Shown here: positions 17,194 through 25,492 of the stretch, piece by piece
Numbering within the stretch: the first letter of the stretch is position 1
Layout of the letters: each line of letters begins with the position of its first letter
Origin: a virus
Length of the DNA stretch: 46,388 nt
Virus record (IMG/VR): IMGVR_UViG_3300050821_001168
Coordinates: 1-46,388 of that record
Direction: 5' to 3' (one strand)
Made by a program: the position numbers and the translations under genes
Notes under the pieces: generated by a model
Databases searched by the model: none
The model's input: the letters and a program-made list of their open reading frames with translations, nothing else
Told to the model about the DNA's origin: nothing

Positions 17194-17895
17194 TTAATCG
17201 GTCAGTTCACAAATGGCGATACCGTTCGCGGCGGATTGGCGAAGAATAACCTTACCGTGCGGAACAAATGATTTTCCGGCTGGCGCTGCGCTTGGACCGG
17301 TCATAACGGTTGACGCAACCGCCGTGATAATATTTGTATTCCAATGCGTCGCGTCAATATTCGTTGTCACAATGGTTCCAGGTGGAACACCGGCCCCGCT
17401 CAAAGGCATTCCGGCGTAAACCGCACCTGACGTAAGTGCGCTGGTTGTCAAAATACCGGTTGTGACCGCGATAACTCCGGTAAATGACGTGATAGGTGCG
17501 ATTGAACCCAACGCGCCAGTTGTATTGTCGTAATAGAGCAAATCGCCAGGATTGGCGATATTTCCCAACAGGAGATTGATTGTTCCCATTGTGACCAATT
17601 CGCCGATTGTATCATCCGGCAGTGTCAATGTCGGCGCAAGACTTCCGCTGAAATTGGCATACGACTTCGGCGCGGCCAGCACACCGGCAAATCCCGTTCC
17701 ACCGCTGCCAGCTTGTGCCGTTCCTGATCCGGTATCGGTTCCGGGGCTGGTAATTGTATAAGCGGTTGCGCCAATGATGTTGGCTTGCGGCGTGGAAATC
17801 AATTGCCACGGGTTTGACCTTACCGGCCCATCGTAAATAATTTCACCTTGCACACCAAATGCTTGTGTGAGGTTCACGGTTTGTTGAAAGCCCAC
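17194..17895 (-). CDS. Capsid cement/decoration protein (gp24-like)
   Basis: 233 aa, GTG start with SD AAAGGA. It is beta-rich with QTVNLTQAFGVQGEIIYDGP and RSNPWQLISTP at the start, TGFAGVLAAPKSYANF, LPDDTIGELVTMG, and LLYYDNTTGALG, the core layout of the 'structural cement protein gp24' family. An extra Thr/Ala-rich stretch (LTSGAVYAGMPLSGAGVPPG) is inserted before the last strands and may protrude from the shell. It lies directly before the capsid gene and likely stabilises the mature head. Confidence 0.8.
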   Translation of the reverse strand: MGFQQTVNLTQAFGVQGEIIYDGPVRSNPWQLISTPQANIIGATAYTITSPGTDTGSGTAQAGSGGTGFAGVLAAPKSYANFSGSLAPTLTLPDDTIGELVTMGTINLLLGNIANPGDLLYYDNTTGALGSIAPITSFTGVIAVTTGILTTSALTSGAVYAGMPLSGAGVPPGTIVTTNIDATHWNTNIITAVASTVMTGPSAAPAGKSFVPHGKVILRQSAANGIAICELTD

Positions 17896-17928
17896 TTTGA
17901 AAGTCCTTTCTTAAATGCTAAGTTTCAA

Positions 17929-19245
17929 TTACGCGGCAACGGGTGCGAGAAACTTGTCAACCGAAGTTGGTTTATTCGGGTCTTTATTGTCCAATGTGTC
18001 AACCGAGAAAGCGGGACGCGGCGGCGTGCGACCATGCAACCATGCGGTAACAGAATTGAATTCCTGACCGTCAGTTGTCGGAATGCCGAGTTTTTCAATT
18101 CCATATTTGGCAACATCGCGGAGCGTCATTGCGCTATGATCAAATGTCCCGACAAACCCGGACAGTTTTGCCGCGAGATTATCGCGTGCGGCAATTTCAG
18201 TAATTGCAACTTTACTTCCGCTGGTTTGCTTCAAAGTTGCAATTTCCGCATTCAACGGTGCAACCGCTGCCGTGACGGCGGCGGTAATTGCACTGTCCAT
18301 GGTTTCCTTCGTAACAGTCTTATCGGTTGTCACAGTTGGGTCCTTTTTGACAAATGGCGGAGCTTTTTTTTGGCGTTTGGCCTTGCCGGTTGCTTCATCC
18401 ATGACCGGATTACCGGATGCGTCCATGACATCTTCATAATCGTCGCCAGTATCATCGGGCGGCGTAACTTGTTCGTTGATTTCCGACAACGATGGGCCAA
18501 TTACGTTAAGAAAATCCTTGATATCTTCAAGAGTAGGGGGAGCGTCGTTTTCTGCCGTTGCAATATCTTCGTCCATTGTGGCAATCGGTTTGCCAACCAA
18601 ACCGTTCTTATTGGTTTGACCGGGCTTTGTCGTATAACGCAAAACCATTGCGTCAACCCATTTCTTATTTTTCGGCATGTGAAAATCCTTACTATCAAAA
18701 GTTGCGGTAATTTCGTTTGCATCCAACACGTAAATGTTATCGCCCATACGACCGTCAGGAACGCCAGCTATATGATTACCTCGCTGATTACGCTGCACGG
18801 CATCATATGGTATTCCGTTCCAAATTCCAGGTGTAAAATCGTAAGTCGATTTGTAACCTAGCGACAACTCCAATTTACCCCCTTGTGTGCGCCGATCGAG
18901 GGTCTGTGACCAAACTTTGATATTGCCATAAACAATACCGTCGTCGGGATTAAAAAAAACTTTGTCCCCAATTACACCGTGAATTGGTCTCGTTTCCGCA
19001 GGAACGTAATTATCACCTATCGCCGGATCACCTAACATAATGTGATTGATAATCAGCGGCGAAAGTCGTAATGAATTCAAAGTTTCCGGCGATGATAATT
19101 CTTCCGGCGGTCGCAGCACTTTGTAAATTTTATCCGCTATTGGCGCATTGATTGAACGGCCCAAATAATCAAATACGCCAACCTGAGTTAAAGGATTAGC
19201 GGGTATTTCAAACCAACCGTTACTGTCGGGAATTCTCGCCGTCAT
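17929..19245 (-). CDS. Prohead maturation protease (DUF2213), possible scaffold fusion
   Basis: 438 aa. The first ~170 residues match DUF2213 proteases: VGVFDYLGRSI, HIMLGDPAIGDNYVPAETRP, IHGVIGDKVFF, then LELSLGYKSTYDFTPG. Likely catalytic residues are the His of INHIML and the Ser of LELSLGY, as in other phage Ser-His prohead proteases; this is by analogy. Residues ~230-340 are acidic and low in complexity, and the last ~100 are helical (TLKQTSGSKVAITEIAARDN), suitable as a scaffolding domain. It lies between the head morphogenesis and cement genes. Confidence 0.87.
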   Translation of the reverse strand: MTARIPDSNGWFEIPANPLTQVGVFDYLGRSINAPIADKIYKVLRPPEELSSPETLNSLRLSPLIINHIMLGDPAIGDNYVPAETRPIHGVIGDKVFFNPDDGIVYGNIKVWSQTLDRRTQGGKLELSLGYKSTYDFTPGIWNGIPYDAVQRNQRGNHIAGVPDGRMGDNIYVLDANEITATFDSKDFHMPKNKKWVDAMVLRYTTKPGQTNKNGLVGKPIATMDEDIATAENDAPPTLEDIKDFLNVIGPSLSEINEQVTPPDDTGDDYEDVMDASGNPVMDEATGKAKRQKKAPPFVKKDPTVTTDKTVTKETMDSAITAAVTAAVAPLNAEIATLKQTSGSKVAITEIAARDNLAAKLSGFVGTFDHSAMTLRDVAKYGIEKLGIPTTDGQEFNSVTAWLHGRTPPRPAFSVDTLDNKDPNKPTSVDKFLAPVAA

Positions 19246-19310
19246 GGATGCAACCTTTTCTTGCGGACCTTGTAAACCGATTCCCTCAAAAAGAAAAGCG
19301 GGTAAATGAA

Positions 19311-20210
19311 CTATTCAACGTCATCCGCATTCTTTTCGTCATCGTCGTCATATTCAACTACCGGTGAAAATGTGCAACGGCAATTAGGTTCATCACCGGG
19401 CATAACCATATTTCCATCGTCGTCGCCAACCGGCGCACCTTCGTTTAAGTCAAACACTTCACCGTCAAAATCTTCGTGTAATTCTCTCGGATGTTGACTT
19501 CCGCCGCTATGCAACCATTCCCCTTTGGTAACGCCAATTTTACGCATTCTCCCGGCATTTAAACCATTAAACGTTTTTCGCGTTTGATCCATCGCGGTAT
19601 TATGCGCCCAATTTGTAATTGAACTTTCTTGTTTATCAAAGAACGCTTCAAGGTCTTTAATTCCGTTGCCGCTCGCAATACTATCGTAAACTTCACTCCT
19701 GACATTATTCATATATCTGTCAGGAATTGACTTAATGAAATCCGTCGAGCGATTAACAGATGCCTTTAATATTTGTTTTGTTGCATCATCCAATTTGCGA
19801 ATATCCAGCGTGAGTTTCGCACCTTCCGACTTCAAATTTGGCATATCGACAACTGACAAGCTCGCTTGCGTAGCTGATGCACGGTTGATATTATCCACCA
19901 TCCAAGGGGACAATCCCATTGCCAATTGACCGAATAATTGATCGTAAGCAGCTTTCAATCGGTTCATTAATATCCGAAGTTGACTTCCAATCCCTTCACT
20001 ATCCATTGTAATAACCGGCTTGCTAATTGCCGCAAAATGATCTTGTGCATAATCCTCATTCATCAAGTCAACAATCTGTTTACGAACGTCAGCAAGCATT
20101 CGCTTAACTGCTTCTCCTATGCGGTCGCGATAATGCATTTGCGTTTGAGCTGGCATCCGTAACGGCTTGCCCACAATGTAGTTGCGCTTTTGCTTACGCC
20201 GCTTCGCCAC
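19311..20210 (-). CDS. Head morphogenesis / minor capsid protein (Mu gpF-like)
   Basis: 299 aa with GTG start, three bases after the portal stop. The C-terminal ~100 residues carry the Mu-F motif: NWAHNTAMDQTRKTFNGLNA, KGEWLHSGGSQHPRELHEDF, and MPGDEPNCRCTFSPVVEY, with the conserved H-x-R-x-x-H and a C-R-C near the end. The N-terminal half is helical. These proteins bind the portal at the prohead vertex. The acidic tail (YDDDDEKNADDVE) is unusual in its run of Asp/Glu. Good confidence from the motif. Confidence 0.9.
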   Translation of the reverse strand: MAKRRKQKRNYIVGKPLRMPAQTQMHYRDRIGEAVKRMLADVRKQIVDLMNEDYAQDHFAAISKPVITMDSEGIGSQLRILMNRLKAAYDQLFGQLAMGLSPWMVDNINRASATQASLSVVDMPNLKSEGAKLTLDIRKLDDATKQILKASVNRSTDFIKSIPDRYMNNVRSEVYDSIASGNGIKDLEAFFDKQESSITNWAHNTAMDQTRKTFNGLNAGRMRKIGVTKGEWLHSGGSQHPRELHEDFDGEVFDLNEGAPVGDDDGNMVMPGDEPNCRCTFSPVVEYDDDDEKNADDVE

Positions 20211-20213
20211 GGT

Positions 20214-21824
20214 TTACGCTCCCGGTGTGGGCTTAACGGCAACGGCGCGAGGCTTTGGCGCTTCAACGTTTTTGGTTGCACCGGCAACGCCACCTTGACC
20301 GCCAGAGCTACCGCCCGCGTCGTCAGCCGGGTCAGGCATGTCGGGTAAATCATCCATCGTTAAACCTGTATAACCGCTATCAGGATCGGCAATGATCCGT
20401 TTCAATTCAGCTTCAGGTTCAATTGCACCGCTGGCAATTAACGTTCCGCCAACTTGAGCATTGGTCAGATTAAGTTGTGCTTGTTCGAGCGATGTCATTG
20501 CGTCAAGTTCATTCCAAACAGGTGTGACGTTACGAAGCTGCAAATTAAACTTCGGGTTAATGTGGGATTTAATCATTAATTGATAATGACGGCGCAACAA
20601 CTTGTTCAAATCGTCGGTCTGTAGGCTTTCCAACGTTTCGTGATACGAACTTTCCTCAAATTCGCCTGTCGAGTTAAACCCTTTCGGTTGCGTTCCAAGC
20701 AATTTGGTTCCCGGCACACCGGCAATTGCGGCAACAATTTGATATTCTGACATCATCAATTCATCAAAACCGGTTAACGATGTTTCAAATTGTTCCAGAG
20801 TGTCGCCAGTTTCGTTAATCTTAACGCCGTAGTTATCGCGAGTATTTACCCACCAGTTCATACGTTCATCGAATTTATCCTGATCAGCTAATGCCTCTTC
20901 CAAACTCGTGTTCAACACTGTTAGGCGTTTCGTCATTGCCAACATCGGACCTTCATTAGCAACCCGTTCCGCCGCATATACACGCTCGTATATAGCTTGG
21001 GGAATGCTAACGCCGCCATAATAATATGACGGTTTTAGAACGTCGGCAACCTGACCGGTTCGATAAATTACCAAATGCGAACGATGAATGCTTTTACCAT
21101 TGATGCGCCAAAACTGCGGCTCGTAAAAATGAATTCCACCCGGCTTCAACGTTTCTTCGCTTGATAACTCCGGAACAATCCAGTATGGGTCAATTTGTGC
21201 AATACCTTTATAGGTATATGGTTGCACACCGTCAATGTTGAACGGTTTCAGATAATAATCAGGGTCGTCACTTTCAACAACGAACTTGCATACGCGAATT
21301 CCGAAGATACGACCAAAGCGAATAAACTCTTGCATGTTAAAGTTTATGTCGTATTTATCTTCATCCATTTCGCGCATATAATCTAGCACGTCCGGTTTGA
21401 GTTTCTGACCGTTATTCAACGTGATATTATAACCCTTTCTCACCGCATCTTTAGCTGGCATCGTGCAAGCCTTATCAATCATCCAATGTTGTGCAAGAAT
21501 GGCACACATTTGATAACCAATAAACCCTTGAGAAGCATACCACATTAATTGAGTTTCGCTAATTCCGGCAACCCCGAGTCCAAATATAGGCTTAACGCTA
21601 TCTTCAACATCGTTTGCGTCAAACGTGGCAACGTCATTCCCCTGTCGCGTGATCCTGACGGGGGCAGGAAGCGTCAAGAGCCTTGCGAGCTTCTCACGTC
21701 GCTTCGCTACCGCCGCGCCGTCCTGACCGCTGAAATCGTCCGCGTGTGTGGAAAAAAGCCCGCTTGACCGTTTGGCAAGTGCCGCGATTGGCGCGGGCTT
21801 CCGCTTGAATAAATTCTTAAACAT
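20214..21824 (-). CDS. Portal protein (DUF1073 type)
   Basis: 536 aa. It forms the dodecameric portal for DNA packaging and tail joining. Features of DUF1073 portals: LMWYASQGFIGYQMCAILAQ followed by HWMIDKACTMPAKDAVRKGY, the SRSHLVIYRTG-like segment here as IHRSHLVIYRTGQV, AIAGVPGTKLLGTQPKGFNS and ATG-like STGEFEESSYHETL. After residue ~470 there is a Gly/Pro/Ala/Asp-rich tail that is probably disordered and more GC-rich in DNA. It lies between terminase and gpF-like genes as expected. Confidence 0.92.
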   Translation of the reverse strand: MFKNLFKRKPAPIAALAKRSSGLFSTHADDFSGQDGAAVAKRREKLARLLTLPAPVRITRQGNDVATFDANDVEDSVKPIFGLGVAGISETQLMWYASQGFIGYQMCAILAQHWMIDKACTMPAKDAVRKGYNITLNNGQKLKPDVLDYMREMDEDKYDINFNMQEFIRFGRIFGIRVCKFVVESDDPDYYLKPFNIDGVQPYTYKGIAQIDPYWIVPELSSEETLKPGGIHFYEPQFWRINGKSIHRSHLVIYRTGQVADVLKPSYYYGGVSIPQAIYERVYAAERVANEGPMLAMTKRLTVLNTSLEEALADQDKFDERMNWWVNTRDNYGVKINETGDTLEQFETSLTGFDELMMSEYQIVAAIAGVPGTKLLGTQPKGFNSTGEFEESSYHETLESLQTDDLNKLLRRHYQLMIKSHINPKFNLQLRNVTPVWNELDAMTSLEQAQLNLTNAQVGGTLIASGAIEPEAELKRIIADPDSGYTGLTMDDLPDMPDPADDAGGSSGGQGGVAGATKNVEAPKPRAVAVKPTPGA

Positions 21825-21836
21825 TCCATCTGACCT

Positions 21837-23414
21837 TTATGAAAATAATCCGAAGCGGCGCGGGGAATACAGCATCATAATCACGTCAGCCAAATTCGGT
21901 GAACGTGTGCCATCGGGCTTTTTGTTTATCAACACTTTACCCAACGTATCCAATTCATACGTTGGTTGCGACAACTCAACCATCAACTTAGAAAACAACT
22001 TCAACTCAGACGAAATTGAAATCAATTGATCCTTATCGTATTCACCTCCATTAATCGCACGGTGTGTATTCTGAAACCGAATTCGTAACGACCACCATGC
22101 TTGCGATTTGCGATTTTTGAAAAAATCTTTATTCTTTCGACCTTTCACCATTTGATGATCCGGTTGTAATACTTCACCCGATCCGCGAAATGCCACAACA
22201 CTGATTTCACGCTGCTGATTATTTTTGCGCCGCTCATTTATCATACGAGCGTCACCGCGAATTGAGCTACCGATACCATCGGCATCGTATTGGAATGCCG
22301 AGCATGAATATTCATCTGATAACGCGAAAGTTCGTTCACAAGTATATAGCGTATCGCTACCTTTACCGCTCCATTCTTCCAGAGCGATCAATTGAATTCC
22401 ATGCTTGACGCCAAAAGCGTTTAAGTCAATACCTTCATCGGCAACATCGAGTGAAGCGTCAACGCCGCCGGTAACTTCAAACGCTAATTTCTTGTGTGCA
22501 TCAACTGCGGCTTGTGCCCATTCGTGCGGTATAACAATGCCTTCAACTGACGCATTATAATTGATGTCGATTTCTTGCGCCAACGTTACCGGGTCGAGGT
22601 CATTTTTCTGTTTTTCATACCATGCATCATCTTTACGCGGATCGTCGCGCCAATGAAATGTGAATGTTTCGATCTTGCCCCCAAATCTTTTTTGTGCAAA
22701 GGGATTATCCATGCCAGCAACGCTAGATATATCCTGACGACAATTCGTTGTCGCACTTAGCGAAGCGTCAACAAGTTGTGGGCGTTCAATGTGAGCAGCT
22801 TCGTCAACAAAGTAAATTGATTTTCGATCCCCGCGACCGATATTATCGCCGCTTTCGCCGGTAATTGAGCTATCCGTGTTCGGAAATAAAATTCGCATGT
22901 GCGGAGCTAAATCAAGGTTCCAATTACCGCGAAAATCAACGGGCAATTTTTTCATAAAAAAGCGAGCTTTCCAAAACAATGATTTAGGATCACCCAACTT
23001 ATCGACGTATTCTTCTTTGCGGGAACCAAAGCCAACCGAGACACCTTCATTAAACAAACAAAGCGTGCAACTTAACGCGACTGCTAACCATGACAACCCG
23101 CCGTCCCGGCTTTTCTCGGTCAACCCGTTTTCCCGTGTGCGCCACTTCCGCAACACATAAGCAATCCATTCTTCCTGTTTATCAAAAAGGACGAAAGGTA
23201 TTGTTGTCGGTAATCCGATATCGGCATTGCGAGGGTCCCATGTGCAACCCCAATGACTTATAAACGCCGCAACCCCGTTTGGACTGTCACGATAATAATC
23301 TCGGAATGCATCAATTGTTTGAGTTTCACGAATTAGCGTAATTAATTTAACGCGCCATTCCCATACCGATGTATAATCGGGTTTTTTGAAATCAAAATCA
23401 AATGGCACAATCAA
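21837..23414 (-). CDS. Terminase large subunit (ATPase-nuclease)
   Basis: 525 aa. It packages DNA into the prohead. The ATPase has the atypical Walker A KSRDGGLSW (101-109) and Walker B YFVDEA (201-206); a coupling motif SSVAGMDNP follows. The nuclease domain begins with GGVDASLDVADEG and continues with FQYDADGIGSS and SPNLADVIMMLY, the three acidic RNase H-like motifs. The TTG start overlaps the stop of the small terminase and has GGGGG seven bases upstream; GTG at 23408 is an alternative. Order small terminase, large terminase, portal is standard. Confidence 0.94.
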   Translation of the reverse strand: MIVPFDFDFKKPDYTSVWEWRVKLITLIRETQTIDAFRDYYRDSPNGVAAFISHWGCTWDPRNADIGLPTTIPFVLFDKQEEWIAYVLRKWRTRENGLTEKSRDGGLSWLAVALSCTLCLFNEGVSVGFGSRKEEYVDKLGDPKSLFWKARFFMKKLPVDFRGNWNLDLAPHMRILFPNTDSSITGESGDNIGRGDRKSIYFVDEAAHIERPQLVDASLSATTNCRQDISSVAGMDNPFAQKRFGGKIETFTFHWRDDPRKDDAWYEKQKNDLDPVTLAQEIDINYNASVEGIVIPHEWAQAAVDAHKKLAFEVTGGVDASLDVADEGIDLNAFGVKHGIQLIALEEWSGKGSDTLYTCERTFALSDEYSCSAFQYDADGIGSSIRGDARMINERRKNNQQREISVVAFRGSGEVLQPDHQMVKGRKNKDFFKNRKSQAWWSLRIRFQNTHRAINGGEYDKDQLISISSELKLFSKLMVELSQPTYELDTLGKVLINKKPDGTRSPNLADVIMMLYSPRRFGLFS

Positions 23415-23902
23415 TTGAGTGCCCCCAATACACTCATAACAATTCGCTCGGCTTCCCGAGGATTGTTACGATCAAACGTCACATTTGACGGTGCAGCATT
23501 GACAGTTAATGACACGGCTTTATCTGACGGTTTGACAACCTCACCGTTTAATTCGCGAATTTCTTTTGAAATCTTCGCGGCAACATCATTGTCCCGTTCA
23601 CTTAACAATCGTTGTTCAAGAATTCTAACTCGCCGTTCTTTACTTAACGGTTTGCCAATAAATCGTTCCTCGCCAAATTCTTCGATTAATTCCTCTTGCA
23701 ACAACGTGACGTAATAATTGCCCACAAGGTGTTCTCGCATTAGCGCCACCTTAACCGGATCACCGCGCGACCATTTCATAATACACAAATCGGCAGCTTC
23801 GCGACTGTGTAAAGCCGCGCCCGCATATTCTTCGATAGCGTCCTGAGTTATCCAGGAAACATCGCGATGAAAGCTATCGTATATTTCAACTCGCGTTCGC
23901 AT
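23411..23902 (-). CDS. Putative terminase small subunit
   Basis: 163 aa from the ATG at 23902 (TTG at 23908 is also open). It lies directly before the large terminase and overlaps it by four bases. Its N-terminal ~70 residues are helical with HSREAADLCIMKWSRGDPVK, suggesting an HTH-like unit, followed by a helical oligomerisation region (KERRVRILEQRLLSERD, VAAKISKEIREL) and a C-terminal tail. It should recognise the packaging site. The assignment rests on position and size; the family is not one I recognise by a motif. Confidence 0.75.
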   Translation of the reverse strand: MRTRVEIYDSFHRDVSWITQDAIEEYAGAALHSREAADLCIMKWSRGDPVKVALMREHLVGNYYVTLLQEELIEEFGEERFIGKPLSKERRVRILEQRLLSERDNDVAAKISKEIRELNGEVVKPSDKAVSLTVNAAPSNVTFDRNNPREAERIVMSVLGALN

Positions 23903-23939
23903 TTTCAATTGCCATAGAAAACAATTTTATCGTGTTATA

Positions 23940-25484
23940 TTAAAATGGCAACGGAACTACAATGTAATTGACCGTTACCATAATCGTGCTATTACCGGTC
24001 GTCGGATTGCCAACTATCGTTCCAACGTAAAGGGCTTTGTTCTCATAAAGAGATATGTTTGCCGCAGAAGTTCCCGTCGGAGCGGAACTATTATAACCAT
24101 TGTTATAAAAATAGTTTCCGGTTGCCGTTATTAACGCCGCCGCTGAACCGGGATCAGCAGCAGGGGTATTGTTGTTGCCATAAAAAATTACGGGTGGATA
24201 ATTGTTTACATAAGCAATCGAGTTAAATAACAAAGCATAAGATGAAGTGATAACCTGTATATAATATCCCGCCCCCGGTGCGGCAACGATCTGGATTGGA
24301 GTTGTGTGCAACGCGAGAATTTGCGCGCTACTGAGAGTTATGGTCGCTTGTGAAATTGCCCCCGCTGCAATTGTGCAACTCGAGCCGAGTGTGCAATTTT
24401 GACCATTTACCGTTGTCGAGGAATTAGCAAGAGATGAATTCGGAACGGATACAAGTCGCGCATTCGGCAATGTTCCCGATGATATATTAGCGGCATTTGT
24501 TGCATCGGTAGTTGCACTCGCCGCGAACGAAACGCCGCCCGTCTTATTGCACGTCATTACCCCCGAATTGGTAATTGTGCAATCGCGCGACATTAAAACG
24601 CCAGTGGCCACATTTGATCCGTTGCCAACGAATATATATCCATTCGTAAGCGTTTGTCCTAATCCGTCAGTTATCCCGTAACCGGCAAGAGTTGTGGGCA
24701 ATCCTGTTAAATCGGCAAACGGAACCGCTGTAACGCCATAACCGGCAAGTGTGGTTGGCGTTGTTCCAATTTGCGACCATGTGATGTTAGTTAACGCCGC
24801 TCCGCTACCCGATGGCGCGAGATAATCCGTTCCGGCAATTGCCGCACTAACCGAAGTTCCATTCCCTTTCAAAATACCGCTTATGTCAACCTCAATTGCA
24901 ATTTGAGGGTTTGTCGATGGACTTGTTACGTTACCGCGAAAGCCATTTAAGTCGGTAATAGAAACGTTCGTAACGGTTCCAGTTCCCCCAATGGGAATGC
25001 AACCAACCAACCCACCGTTGTTATAGACGCCATATCCGAGACCGCAACTCCCGCTAATCGCGGAACCGACCGTTATACCGCTGCCCCCGCCAGTAAATCC
25101 AATCGCACCACTCGCAACATAAATGCGAAGCGTTGTCGGACCTGACAACGATATGCCGCCAATAAATACGTTACTGATACCCGATACGGTAGGAAGTATC
25201 GAAGTTCCGATGCCAGCCGGAACCGGAATGCTGGACAACCCAAATCCGCCGGTAATCGCAACGGCACTCGTATTGCTGCCAAATGCGACAAATGCCTCGT
25301 TTAATCCGACATTGAAAATGTTAACCGTGTTGCATGAACTGCTATAACGCGGCAATTGAATTTTTGAATTTGTCGGCCCAACCGTCAAGGTTGTAACGCC
25401 ACACACCGTTGGAGTTTGAGCTTGCGCCAGCGAACTTAAAATGCACAATAAGCCAGCGAAAAATACAGCCTTAAACTTGTTCAT
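23940..25484 (-). CDS. Signal-peptide-bearing modular fibre-like protein
   Basis: 514 aa from the ATG at 25484, with SD GAGG; an earlier TTG only adds four residues. It opens with a classic type I signal peptide (MNKFKAVFFAGLLCILSSLA then QA cut before QT). Residues ~25-140 form a domain shared with the next gene upstream (CGVTTLTV..., IQLPRYSSSCNTV, TTLRIYVASGAIGFTGGGSG). After it come tail-fibre-type repeats (TPTTLAGYGVT, LPTTLAGYGIT) and GQNCTLGSSCTIAAGAI, then a ~140-residue C-terminal beta domain. Repeats suggest an adhesin or fibre; a signal peptide on a phage fibre is unusual, since tails assemble in the cytoplasm. It may act in the periplasm or on the cell surface instead. Confidence 0.8.
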   Translation of the reverse strand: MNKFKAVFFAGLLCILSSLAQAQTPTVCGVTTLTVGPTNSKIQLPRYSSSCNTVNIFNVGLNEAFVAFGSNTSAVAITGGFGLSSIPVPAGIGTSILPTVSGISNVFIGGISLSGPTTLRIYVASGAIGFTGGGSGITVGSAISGSCGLGYGVYNNGGLVGCIPIGGTGTVTNVSITDLNGFRGNVTSPSTNPQIAIEVDISGILKGNGTSVSAAIAGTDYLAPSGSGAALTNITWSQIGTTPTTLAGYGVTAVPFADLTGLPTTLAGYGITDGLGQTLTNGYIFVGNGSNVATGVLMSRDCTITNSGVMTCNKTGGVSFAASATTDATNAANISSGTLPNARLVSVPNSSLANSSTTVNGQNCTLGSSCTIAAGAISQATITLSSAQILALHTTPIQIVAAPGAGYYIQVITSSYALLFNSIAYVNNYPPVIFYGNNNTPAADPGSAAALITATGNYFYNNGYNSSAPTGTSAANISLYENKALYVGTIVGNPTTGNSTIMVTVNYIVVPLPF

Positions 25485-25492
25485 TTCAAACC

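Noticed and set aside
17848-18861. Long rightward open frame (337 codons) opposite the prohead protease and cement genes
   Set aside because: It is antisense to two well-supported genes, is very rich in Cys, His, Arg and Phe in a non-protein-like way, and has no SD. It is a shadow of the protease frame.
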